Positions 23,833 to 31,408 of a stretch of DNA of 44,993 bases are shown piece after piece; within the stretch, counting starts at the first letter, position 1; every line of letters begins with the position of its first letter. A program made the position numbers and the translations under genes. Origin of the DNA: JBEIFW01 sp044370695 (lineage in GTDB: Bacteria > Actinomycetota > Acidimicrobiia > Acidimicrobiales > Ilumatobacteraceae); assembly GCA_044370695.1 (NCBI GenBank), contig JBILVB010000010.1, positions 1 through 44,993 of the forward strand. The letters are read 5' to 3'. The notes below the pieces were generated by a model, which worked only from the letters and a program-made list of their open reading frames with translations, did no database searches and was not told where the DNA came from.

Positions 23833-25031
23833 CCGCTGCGCCGACGGCCGGCGGCCCGGCCCGCGTCGCGGTTCGGGTCACGGCCGACGCAGCCCGGCGG
23901 GTGCGCGCCGGGCATCCGTGGGTGTTCGACCGCTCGGTCGCCCACGCGCCCGCCGACGCCGCTGCGGGCGCACCCGCAGGCACGGTGGCCGTCGTGTTCG
24001 ACCCCGGCCGCCGCTACGCCGGCGTCGGCCTGTGGGACCCGACGTCGCCGATCCGGGTCCGCATCCTGGCGCACGGCTCGCACACGACGATCGACGCCGA
24101 CTGGGTGACGGGCACCGTGGCCGCGTCGATCGCCCGGCGCCGTCACCTCGCCGCCGACCCGGCCACCTCGGCGTACCGGCTGGTCCACGGCGAGAACGAC
24201 GGTCTCGGCGGCCTCGTCGTCGACCGCTACGGCGACGTGGCCGTCGTCAAGCTCGACACCGCGGCCTGGGTGCCGTGGCTCGGCGCCGTGCTCGACGCGC
24301 TCGACGGGATGTCCACGGTCGTGCTGCGCGGGTCGCGCCGGTCGGGCCTGGGTCCGGCCACGGCGCTGCGAGGCCGCCTCCCCGACGCGCCGATCCCGTA
24401 CCGGGAGAACGGGTTGGTGTTCGACGCCGACGTCGTGGCAGGTCAGAAGACCGGCGCGTTCTTGGACCAGCGGGAGAACCGGGCCCGGGTGCGCGCCCTC
24501 GCCGGCGGCGCCCGCGCGCTCGACGTGTTCTGCTGCACCGGCGGCTTCAGCGCGCATGCCGCGGCCGGCGGGGCCGTCTCGGTCACCAGCGTCGACCTCG
24601 CACCGGCTGCGCTCGTGTCGACGACCGCGGCCATGCACGCCAACGCGCCCCGGGTGCCGCACACGCCGGTGGTCGGCGACGCGTTCGCCGTGCTCGACCT
24701 CCTGGTCGCCGACCGGCGCGCCGGTGCACCCCCGTTCGACCTGGTCGTCATCGACCCACCGTCGTTCGCCAACAAGGCCGCTGCCGTGCCCGGCGCGCTG
24801 CGGGCCTATGCCCGCCTGGCCCGCGCTGCCACGGCGTTGACCGCTCCCGGAGGCACGGTGGTCCTGGCGTCGTGTTCGAGCCGGGTGAGCGCGGACGTCT
24901 TCGAAGCCGCAGTCCTCGACGCGACCGGCGAGACGCTCGAGATCCACACCCGCACCGCCGCACCGGCCGACCATCCCGTGGGCTTCCCCGAGGGGGCCTA
25001 CCTCACGGCGTTGTTCGGCCGCCGGCGCTGA
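23829..25031 (+). CDS. Class I SAM-dependent rRNA methyltransferase, RlmI-like (PUA domain)
   Basis: A 400-residue protein with an N-terminal PUA-like RNA-binding domain (about 15-90, with RRVRAGHPWVFDRSV), a middle ferredoxin-like part (VHGENDGLGGLVVDRYGD), and a Rossmann methyltransferase domain. In the last, LDVFCCTGGFSAHAA binds SAM and VVIDPPSFA is the catalytic motif. RlmI methylates a cytosine at C5 in 23S rRNA in E. coli, but here the motif is DPPSF and there is no PCxQ catalytic cysteine that I can place, so the target is uncertain. GTG 23829 overlaps the monooxygenase stop by four bases, an unexpected pairing of housekeeping and catabolic genes. Confidence 0.8.
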   Translation: MTAAPTAGGPARVAVRVTADAARRVRAGHPWVFDRSVAHAPADAAAGAPAGTVAVVFDPGRRYAGVGLWDPTSPIRVRILAHGSHTTIDADWVTGTVAASIARRRHLAADPATSAYRLVHGENDGLGGLVVDRYGDVAVVKLDTAAWVPWLGAVLDALDGMSTVVLRGSRRSGLGPATALRGRLPDAPIPYRENGLVFDADVVAGQKTGAFLDQRENRARVRALAGGARALDVFCCTGGFSAHAAAGGAVSVTSVDLAPAALVSTTAAMHANAPRVPHTPVVGDAFAVLDLLVADRRAGAPPFDLVVIDPPSFANKAAAVPGALRAYARLARAATALTAPGGTVVLASCSSRVSADVFEAAVLDATGETLEIHTRTAAPADHPVGFPEGAYLTALFGRRR

Positions 25032-25040
25032 GCGGGCTCA
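25029..25040. terminator. Small inverted repeat over convergent stops
   Basis: TGAGC (25029-25033) and GCTCA (25036-25040) pair around a 2-base loop, each arm beginning with a stop codon of one of the two convergent genes. This is short and may be coincidental. Confidence 0.25.
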
Positions 25041-25325
25041 CCCGGCGAGTTCGTCCACGCGTTCCCGGGCCGCCGCCTTGTCCCGGAACCACAGGGCGTT
25101 CACCTCGACCCAGGCCTGCGCCGCCGCCGGGACCGTCCCCTCGGTGAAGATCGCGCCCACCGGGCAGGCGGGCAGGCACAGGTTGCAGCCGGTGCACTCG
25201 TCGGGGTCGATGTAGCAGACCCGGTCCTCGTCGTCGGCATGGATGCAGTCGACGGGACAGACCTCGATACAGGACTTGTCCTTGACGTCGATGCAGGGGT
25301 CGGTGATCACGTAGCGCGACGGCAT
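25038..25325 (-). CDS. 7Fe ferredoxin ([3Fe-4S][4Fe-4S])
   Basis: A 95-residue FdxA-type ferredoxin. Cysteines 11, 19, 23 and 27 lie in the first half and 44, 47, 50 and 54 (CTGCNLCLPACP) in the second, giving the C-x7-C-x3-C-P spacing of one 3Fe-4S and one 4Fe-4S cluster. An extra Cys37 is unusual. The C-terminal 35 residues form a charged helix. It is divergent from the P450 at 25398 across 72 bases and is the only electron-carrier gene in the window, so it is the natural candidate donor for the P450s. GGGAG lies 7 bases before the ATG. Confidence 0.9.
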   Translation of the reverse strand: MPSRYVITDPCIDVKDKSCIEVCPVDCIHADDEDRVCYIDPDECTGCNLCLPACPVGAIFTEGTVPAAAQAWVEVNALWFRDKAAARERVDELAG

Positions 25326-25349
25326 GGACGGCTCCCGGGACGGCTGTCG

Positions 25350-25369
25350 ACGACCTCGGTCGTTATAGT
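25350..25369 (+). promoter_or_regulatory. Inverted repeat and TATAGT between ferredoxin and P450
   Basis: ACGACC-TC-GGTCGT (25350-25363) is a perfect 6-bp palindrome abutting TATAGT (25364-25369), a good -10. GTCGAC occurs on both sides (25346-25351 and 25368-25373). This placement suits a repressor site controlling the divergent pair. Confidence 0.45.
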
Positions 25370-25397
25370 CGACCCAGACCGAAGGGGGGACTTCGCA

Positions 25398-26816
25398 ATG
25401 ACCTCCAGCTGCCCGTTCCACGCCGTCGTCGACCGAGCCTTCGGCATCGACGCCACCGGCGTGCCCACCGAGCCCGGCGCCCGCAAGGACTTCCCGCTGA
25501 TGCCGGTCGGCACGGCGGCCGACATGGGCCACGCGCCCGACGGCACGCCCTTGTTCGACCCGCGGATCTTCACCACGCTCGAGTTCCAGCGCAACCCGTA
25601 CCCGTACTACCGGATCCTGCGTGACCACTACCCGGTGTTCCACGACCGGTTGAGCAACGCCTACTACCTCACCCGGTACGACGACATCACGGCCGCCTAC
25701 CTCGACGACCTCGGGTTCAACACGATCCCCAAGGGTTCGTCGTCGGGCGTGCTGGGCAACACCCAGCTCGAGCTGAGCGGCATCGAGCACCGGCGCCGGC
25801 GCAACGTCTACGGCCGGCACCTCGTCGGCCTCGCGCTCGAGAAGCGCAAGCCCTACATCGAGCGGCTCGCCAACGAGCTCATCGACGCCTGGCCGATCGA
25901 GCGGTCGGGCACGATCGAGCTGGCCCGCAACTTCGCGAACGAGTTCCCCATCCGGGTGGTGTGCCAGGTGCTCGGCATCCCCGACGAGGGCCGCGACCGG
26001 TTCTTCTACTGGTACTCGTCGATGATGAACGGCCTCGGTGGGTCCGACACCGCGCAGCAGGGTCGTGAGGCCCGCCAGGATCTCGAGGACTACGTCACCG
26101 AGCTCGTCGAGCAGCGCCGCAAGCAGCCGACGTTCCTCTACGACGAGGCCGGGGCCCCGATCGGCAAGGACATCATCTCCGAGCTGTGCGCCACCGAGAT
26201 CGACGGCGACGTGATGTCGACCGAGGAGATCACCTCGAACATCGCCCTCGTCGTGGGCGGCGGCGGGGAGACCACCCGGGGCGCCATCTTGAACATGTGG
26301 TACCTGCTCTTGCAGCATCCCGAGCAGTTCGCGGCGGTGCGGGCCGACGAGTCGTTGTGGGACGCCGCGTTCCACGAGACGTTGCGCCACTCCACCTCCA
26401 TCGGTGGCCAGCCCCGCCAGACCACCTTCGATGTCACCATGCACGGGGTGACGATCCCGGCCGGATCGCTCGTCCACTGCGTCGACGTGTCGGCCAATCA
26501 CGACGACCGGATCTTCCACGAGCCCGAGCGGTTCGACCTGTTCCGGCCCGACCTGTACTCGGGGAAGCTGCTGCGGTCGGGCTACGCCAAGGACGGCCGC
26601 TTCAGCCACATGGCCTTCGGCGTCGGTCCTCATCTGTGTCCGGGGGCGTGGATCTCGCACCAGGAGTCGGTGATCGGTTCCGTGGTGTTGTCCCGACGGC
26701 TGCGCGACGTGCGCATCGCCGTCGGGCAGATGCCCAAGGACATCGACGGCGACTCCCTCGCCCCGATCGGGCTGGGCTCGATCCGCAACCTGTGGCTCGA
26801 CGTGGAGCTCGCGTGA
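25398..26816 (+). CDS. Cytochrome P450
   Basis: A 472-residue soluble bacterial P450. The I-helix oxygen-activation motif GGGGETT is at 287-293, the K-helix ETLR at 327-330, and the haem loop FGVGPHLCPG has the axial ligand at Cys414. The I-helix has Gly-Gly before Glu-Thr-Thr, as in several actinobacterial CYPs. An N-terminal extension of about 60 residues starts with a CPFH segment. GAAGGGGGG ends about 8 bases before ATG 25398 and is a strong ribosome binding site. It needs reducing partners; the ferredoxin gene is adjacent but no reductase is seen. The next gene, a P450 homologue, overlaps by GTGA. Confidence 0.92.
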   Translation: MTSSCPFHAVVDRAFGIDATGVPTEPGARKDFPLMPVGTAADMGHAPDGTPLFDPRIFTTLEFQRNPYPYYRILRDHYPVFHDRLSNAYYLTRYDDITAAYLDDLGFNTIPKGSSSGVLGNTQLELSGIEHRRRRNVYGRHLVGLALEKRKPYIERLANELIDAWPIERSGTIELARNFANEFPIRVVCQVLGIPDEGRDRFFYWYSSMMNGLGGSDTAQQGREARQDLEDYVTELVEQRRKQPTFLYDEAGAPIGKDIISELCATEIDGDVMSTEEITSNIALVVGGGGETTRGAILNMWYLLLQHPEQFAAVRADESLWDAAFHETLRHSTSIGGQPRQTTFDVTMHGVTIPAGSLVHCVDVSANHDDRIFHEPERFDLFRPDLYSGKLLRSGYAKDGRFSHMAFGVGPHLCPGAWISHQESVIGSVVLSRRLRDVRIAVGQMPKDIDGDSLAPIGLGSIRNLWLDVELA

Positions 26817-28126
26817 CCGTCGCCCCGCGCACCGCGGCCCCCGAGGTCGCCGTCGACGAAGCCGCAGCCGGGTTCCGCACCTACGAGGTGTACCAGCGGG
26901 AGCGGGTGTGGGAACCCCGCCCCCCGATCAAACCCCGGGAGCTGTACACCCCGCAGTTCCTCGAGGACCCGTACCCGATCCTCACCGCCCTGCGGGAAGC
27001 GACGCCCTGCTACCGCGACTGGCCCGGCAACGCCTTCTGGGTCACCCGCTACGACGACGTCACCTCCGTGTTCGTCGACGAACCCAACTACGCCACCCGC
27101 CCCGTCACGTGGTTCGCCGAACTCGACGGGGCCGGGCGCGACCGCCGCGAGGAGATCCCGGTACGGGCCTGCGTCACGCACATCGTCGACGCTGCGGCCG
27201 GCGAGGTGGCGCACCGGTTGTGCGACGAACTCGTCGCCGAGCAGGCCGCCGCCGGTGCCGCCGACCTCGCGATCGGGTTCGCAGCCCGTTACCCGGTGGA
27301 GCTGTGGGCCCGGGTGCTCGCCCTGCCGGCCGAGTCGTTCGGTTGGTTCGCCGAGCGGATGCTGCGGTTGCGGCGGGCGGCGAGCTGGGAGCCCCGGTCG
27401 CGTTCGGATGCCCGCGAAGCGTTCCGGGAGCTGGTGGCCGGCTTCGCCCCGCTGGTGACCGAACGCCGGGCCGCCCCCGGCGACGACCTGATCTCGGTGC
27501 TCGCCGGCCTCGGCGCCGACGAGCACGACCTCGCGGCCACCCTCCTCGAGGAGGACCACGACACCCTGCACGGGTCGCTCGCGAACCTGTGGTTCCTGCT
27601 GCTCACCGAGCGGGACCAGCTCGGGATCGTCACCGAGGAACGCCGGTTGGTGAAGGCGGCCTGGTTGGAGGCGATGCGCCATTCCACCCCGGTCGTCGTG
27701 GCCCGCCGGTTCACCCGCCACGAGGTGGAGCGGTTCGGCCGCCTGCTGCCCGACGGGGCGCTGGTGATGCTGTCGGCCGCGGCCGCCAACCGCGATCCCC
27801 GGGTCTTCCAGGACCCGGACACGTTCTCGGTCACGCGCAAGGACCTCTGCCACCGCGAGGCCCGCGGTCACTACCGGGCCGACGGTTTGTGCTCACCGGT
27901 GTCGTTCGGGACCGGCGCACCGTCGAAGCACCCGGCGCTGCCCGAGGACCGGCCCCGGTCGCGGCTGGCGCTCACCCGCGACACGGCCGTCACCGCCAGC
28001 CGGGTACTGCTCGACCGGCTCGGCGACGTCCGCCTCGCCGAGGGCGCCGAGCCCCGGCTGCGGTCGCTGCAGTGGGGCGAGCTACGCACCTGCTGGTCGC
28101 TGCCGGTGACGTTCATCCCCCGCTGA
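26813..28126 (+). CDS. Cytochrome P450 homologue lacking the haem-ligand cysteine
   Basis: A 437-residue protein with a P450 fold: EDPYPILTALREATP at the start, FWVTRYDDVTSVF, K-helix EAMR at 286-289, ANRDPRVFQDPDTF, and the terminal LPVTF strand. The haem loop reads FGTGAPSKHP (365-374), so the axial Cys position is Lys372. The I-helix reads EEDHDTLHG instead of AG-x-x-TT. No alternative frame restores the cysteine, so this is not a simple frameshift. It begins with GTG in a four-base overlap with the active P450, so the two are made together. It may be a pseudoenzyme that stabilises or regulates the partner, as EryCII/DnrQ-type P450 homologues do for glycosyltransferases. Its last 14 bases overlap the serine-hydrolase gene. 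Confidence 0.85.
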   Translation: MTVAPRTAAPEVAVDEAAAGFRTYEVYQRERVWEPRPPIKPRELYTPQFLEDPYPILTALREATPCYRDWPGNAFWVTRYDDVTSVFVDEPNYATRPVTWFAELDGAGRDRREEIPVRACVTHIVDAAAGEVAHRLCDELVAEQAAAGAADLAIGFAARYPVELWARVLALPAESFGWFAERMLRLRRAASWEPRSRSDAREAFRELVAGFAPLVTERRAAPGDDLISVLAGLGADEHDLAATLLEEDHDTLHGSLANLWFLLLTERDQLGIVTEERRLVKAAWLEAMRHSTPVVVARRFTRHEVERFGRLLPDGALVMLSAAAANRDPRVFQDPDTFSVTRKDLCHREARGHYRADGLCSPVSFGTGAPSKHPALPEDRPRSRLALTRDTAVTASRVLLDRLGDVRLAEGAEPRLRSLQWGELRTCWSLPVTFIPR

Positions 28127-29330
28127 GCGGGGCGCCCAGCACGGCGTACGTGGCGTCGACGAGCGACTGGCCGCGCTCGTTGAGCAGGATCCCCTTGCCC
28201 ATCTTGTTCATCGAGTAGCCGAACGACAGTCCGTACTCGACGTCGGCGAACCCGATCGAGCCGCCGGCGCCCACGTGACCGAACGCCCGCTCGCCGAGCA
28301 CCACCGAATCGGTCTCGGTCCGGGCCCGGTTGTCCATCGAGACCATGAATCCGAGCGCGAACCGGGTGGCGATCCGCAGCGTGGCGTCGTCGTTGGTGGC
28401 GACCGAGATCGTGCGCATCCGGCGCAGCGTGCCGGCGTCGACGAGCCCGCCCCCGCCGAGCGCGAGCGGGCGGTACATGCCGGCGAGTGCCCGGGCGTTG
28501 GCGATCCCGCCGCCACCGCCGACCTCGGCGGCGCGGGCCGAGCGGCGGCCCGGGTTGAACGCCGGGCCGTTGCGGAACGAGCACGCCGGGATCGACGTCG
28601 GGTCGTTCAGGATCGCCTTCTGGAACGTCGAAAGCGGCTCGCCCTTGGGCCGCACGTACGGCAGCATCGGCGCCACCCGGGGCTCGACCGCCTCGGGCAG
28701 GCCGATCCAGAAGTCGATGCCGAGCGGGCCGGCGATCTCCTCGGCGAAGAACGTGCCGAGCGAGCGGCCCGACACCCGGCGCACCAGCTCGCCGACGGTC
28801 CAGCCGAAGTTGAGCATGTGGTACCCGTTGCGGGTGCCGGGCTCCCAGAACGCCTCCTCGGCCTCGAGGCGGGCGACGATGCGGTCCCAGTCCTCCACCT
28901 CGTCACGGCTCAGCTCGCCGCGCAGCACGGGGACCCCGACGGAATGGTCGAGCATCATCCGCACCGTCGCCGACTCCTTGCCGGCCCGAGCGAACTCGGG
29001 CCAGATCGTGGCGACCGGCGCCTCGTAGTCGAGCAGGCCGCGGGCGGCCAGCACGTGGGCGCACAGCGCCGTTGCTCCCTTGGTGCAGGAGAACACGATC
29101 GAGACCGTGTCGCGGTCCCACGGCGCCCCGGCGCGGTCCTCACCCGGGAGCACTGCGGCCCCGCCCCAGACGTCGATCACCGTCTCGCCGGCGACCGAGA
29201 CGCACAGCGACGCGCCGACCTCGCCCCGGTCGTGGTAGTTGCGGACGAACTCCTCGACCACCGGGGCGAACCGGGGGTCGTAGGCACCGGCCACCACCCC
29301 GGTGGGGACGTCGCGTTGCAGGGTCTCCAT
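28113..29330 (-). CDS. Serine hydrolase, beta-lactamase / EstB-type esterase
   Basis: A 405-residue class C beta-lactamase-fold hydrolase. The nucleophile is Ser81 in FSCTKGA (S-x-x-K), and the catalytic tyrosine is probably Tyr170 in NGYHMLNFGW. A late HVGAGGSIGF fits the third motif. No signal peptide is visible, so it is likely a cytoplasmic esterase rather than an antibiotic-resistance enzyme. GAGGAGG (29337-29343) lies 6 bases before the ATG. It is the last gene of a probable SDR-P450-hydrolase operon and may hydrolyse an ester or lactone produced in the pathway. Confidence 0.87.
   Translation of the reverse strand: METLQRDVPTGVVAGAYDPRFAPVVEEFVRNYHDRGEVGASLCVSVAGETVIDVWGGAAVLPGEDRAGAPWDRDTVSIVFSCTKGATALCAHVLAARGLLDYEAPVATIWPEFARAGKESATVRMMLDHSVGVPVLRGELSRDEVEDWDRIVARLEAEEAFWEPGTRNGYHMLNFGWTVGELVRRVSGRSLGTFFAEEIAGPLGIDFWIGLPEAVEPRVAPMLPYVRPKGEPLSTFQKAILNDPTSIPACSFRNGPAFNPGRRSARAAEVGGGGGIANARALAGMYRPLALGGGGLVDAGTLRRMRTISVATNDDATLRIATRFALGFMVSMDNRARTETDSVVLGERAFGHVGAGGSIGFADVEYGLSFGYSMNKMGKGILLNERGQSLVDATYAVLGAPLSGG
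28118..28132 (+). terminator. Hairpin with TGA stop as its loop
   Basis: CCCCGC (28118-28123) and GCGGGG (28127-28132) form a perfect stem whose 3-base loop is exactly the stop codon of the P450-like gene. It lies inside the 3' end of the convergent hydrolase gene. Confidence 0.45.
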
Positions 29331-29351
29331 GATCGGCCTCCTCGGCGCGGA

Positions 29352-30584
29352 TCAGCCCGGGAGAACGTCCCAGGCGACGGGCAGATGTTCGAAGCCGTGC
29401 AGCACCGACGCCCGCACCTCGACCGGCTCGCCGGTGAGGCGCAGGCCCGGCAACCGGTCGAGCACGGCCTCGAGGGCGACGGCGGCTTCGAGCCGGGCGA
29501 GCGGCGCGCCCAGGCACAGGTGGATCCCGTATCCGAAGGCCAGGTGACGCTTCAGTCCGGCGAGGTCACGGGTGACGTCGAAGCGGTCGGGATCCTCCCA
29601 GGCGTCGGGATCCCGGTTGGCCGACGCGAACAGCATGAGGACCTTGGTGTCCGGTTCGACGTCGACACCGTGCAGGGTGACCGGGCAGGTGTTGGTGCGG
29701 AACAGGCCGTGGACCGGCGCGTCGAACCGCAGGCTCTCCTCCACGGCGTTGGCGACCAGCGAACGGTCGGCGGCGACGGCCGCCCACTGCTCGGGGTGCT
29801 GCAGCAGGCGGTGGACGAGGTTGCCGATCAGCAGCGTGGTGGTGGCGCTGCCGGCCACGAGCAGGAACTGGCAGAACCCGAGCACCTGGGCGGTGGTGAG
29901 CCGCTGACCGTCGCGCTCGACGGTCAGCAGCCGGGTGAGCAGATCGTCGGGCACGGTGTCGCCGGCGTCGATCGCAGCCCGCCGGCCGGCGATGTGCGCT
30001 CCGAAGTACGCGGTGAAGTCCCGGTAGGCCCCGGCAACGCGTGCGTCCATCGAGCCGCGCACGTAGGTGACGCCCTCGGCCATCGGCAACACCCACGAGC
30101 GGAACAGCTCGAGATCGTCGACCGGCGTGCCGAGCATCCAGCACATGACCGTGAGCGGGACGGGCATCCCGAGGTCCTGGACGAGATCGCCCTCGCCCCG
30201 ATCGACGAAACCGTCGACGATCCCGTCGACGAGGGCCCGCAAGTCCGGTTCCATCGCCTCGATGGCCGACGTGCGGAACACCCGGGAGATGGCGAGGCGT
30301 TCTGCGGTGTGCTTCGGCGGATCGCTCGACACGAGCACCGTCGTGGACCGCGCCGGGTCGGCGTGGGCGAGCCCTGGCCCCGCCGCCGAGGACCAGGTCT
30401 CGTCGTCGCGCAGCGCAGCACGCACGTCGACGTCGCGCGACAGCGAGTAGTGCAGGGCCGGTTCGTCGTTGCGGTGCAACGGGCACCCGGTGCGCAGCCG
30501 GGCGAAGTGCCCCGCCGGGTCGGCCTGGAACGCCGGGTCGTCGAGATGGAACGCCACCTCGGACCCGGCCCCGGCACCGGTCAC
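29352..30584 (-). CDS. Cytochrome P450
   Basis: A 410-residue P450 with all core motifs. The I-helix is AGSATT (244-249), where Ser-Ala replace the usual His/Glu or Asp-Glu pair. The K-helix is ESLR (283-286), and the haem loop FGYGIHLCLG has Cys357. Loss of the acidic residue before the Thr in the I-helix is a notable variation that may alter proton delivery. The GTG at 30584 overlaps the SDR stop (GTGA), and the hydrolase gene follows after 21 bases. Likely role: hydroxylation of a pathway intermediate, coupled to oxidation by the SDR. Confidence 0.91.
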   Translation of the reverse strand: MTGAGAGSEVAFHLDDPAFQADPAGHFARLRTGCPLHRNDEPALHYSLSRDVDVRAALRDDETWSSAAGPGLAHADPARSTTVLVSSDPPKHTAERLAISRVFRTSAIEAMEPDLRALVDGIVDGFVDRGEGDLVQDLGMPVPLTVMCWMLGTPVDDLELFRSWVLPMAEGVTYVRGSMDARVAGAYRDFTAYFGAHIAGRRAAIDAGDTVPDDLLTRLLTVERDGQRLTTAQVLGFCQFLLVAGSATTTLLIGNLVHRLLQHPEQWAAVAADRSLVANAVEESLRFDAPVHGLFRTNTCPVTLHGVDVEPDTKVLMLFASANRDPDAWEDPDRFDVTRDLAGLKRHLAFGYGIHLCLGAPLARLEAAVALEAVLDRLPGLRLTGEPVEVRASVLHGFEHLPVAWDVLPG

Positions 30585-31351
30585 AGCGTGGAGCCGCCGT
30601 CGACGACGATGGTCTGGCCGGTCACGAACTCGGCCAGCGGCGACACCAGGAACAGCGCGACCCGGGCGATGTGGTCGGGCCGGCCGCCGATGCGCAGCGG
30701 GTTGCCGGCGATGATCCGCTCGATCTCGATGCCCTGCTCCTTGAGCGGACCGAGCTGCGCCTGCACCCCGGGGGTGTCGATCACCCCGGGGGCGATGGCG
30801 TTGATCCGCACACCGGTCGGGCCCAACTCGGCGGCGAGCGCCCGGGTCATACCGATCACGGCCGCCTTCGACGTCGAGTAGGCGCTGATGCCGGCCCCGC
30901 CGCGCAGCCCGGCGATCGAGGCCAGGTTGACGATCGACCCGCCCCGCGGCATGCGGCGCACGGCCTCGCGGGTGGCGGAGTACTGGGCCCGCACGTTCAC
31001 GTCGAGCATGCGGGCGACGAAGGCGTCGGTGACCCCGTCGAGCGGGCCGGTGGTCGGGTAGATCCCGGCGTTGTTGACCCAGATGTCGAGGCCCTCGTCT
31101 CCGGCACCGGCCTCGGCGGCCGCAACGAGATCGTCGGTCGAGGTGACGTCGCAGCGCATGGCGCTGGCGGCGGCGCCCAGGCCCTGCAACGACGACGCCG
31201 TCGCCTCGGCGGCGACGGCGTCGAGATCGGTGACCAGGACGATGGCACCGGCCTGGGCGAGATGGGTGGCGATGGCGGCGCCGATGCCGGCCCCGGCGCC
31301 GGTGACCACCGCCCGCTTGCCGGTCAGGTCGATCAGGTGCTGCACGCTCAT
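30581..31351 (-). CDS. SDR family oxidoreductase
   Basis: A 256-residue classical SDR with TGAGAGIG (17-24), Asp42 after the second strand (NAD preference), NNAG (93-96), Ser145 and Tyr158-x3-Lys162 (YSTSK). The C-terminal FVTGQTIVVDGGSTL is the family ending. It resembles 3-oxoacyl-ACP reductase-like and alcohol-oxidising SDRs. It is the first gene of a coupled unit with the P450 (four-base overlap) and the serine hydrolase. ATG 31351 fits a leaderless start after TACGGT. Substrate unknown; it probably oxidises the P450 product or prepares its substrate. Confidence 0.9.
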   Translation of the reverse strand: MSVQHLIDLTGKRAVVTGAGAGIGAAIATHLAQAGAIVLVTDLDAVAAEATASSLQGLGAAASAMRCDVTSTDDLVAAAEAGAGDEGLDIWVNNAGIYPTTGPLDGVTDAFVARMLDVNVRAQYSATREAVRRMPRGGSIVNLASIAGLRGGAGISAYSTSKAAVIGMTRALAAELGPTGVRINAIAPGVIDTPGVQAQLGPLKEQGIEIERIIAGNPLRIGGRPDHIARVALFLVSPLAEFVTGQTIVVDGGSTL

Positions 31352-31359
31352 GGCGTGCG

Positions 31360-31365
31360 ACCGTA
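31360..31365 (-). promoter_or_regulatory. -10-like TACGGT for the SDR-P450-hydrolase operon
   Basis: On the minus strand TACGGT is followed by 8 bases and then ATG 31351. It lies in the 48-base gap after the acyl-CoA dehydrogenase gene. Confidence 0.4.
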
Positions 31366-31396
31366 CCCGCGCGGTGGCCGGCGCCGGAGCCGGCGA

Positions 31397-31408
31397 CGGT
31401 CAGGACCG
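31397..31408 (-). terminator. Short hairpin at the acyl-CoA dehydrogenase stop
   Basis: CGGTC (31397-31401) and GACCG (31404-31408) pair around a 2-base loop and include the minus-strand stop codon. The stem is only five pairs. Confidence 0.25.

Noticed and set aside
26813..28126. Cysteine-less P450 as a frameshifted pseudogene
   Set aside because: The frame is intact from the coupled GTG to the family C-terminus, and neither other frame around the haem loop encodes FGxGxxxC. It is a coherent variant rather than a sequencing error or frameshift.
28113..29330. Antibiotic-resistance beta-lactamase
   Set aside because: The S-x-x-K fold is present, but there is no signal peptide and the operon context is catabolic, so an EstB-type esterase is more likely.
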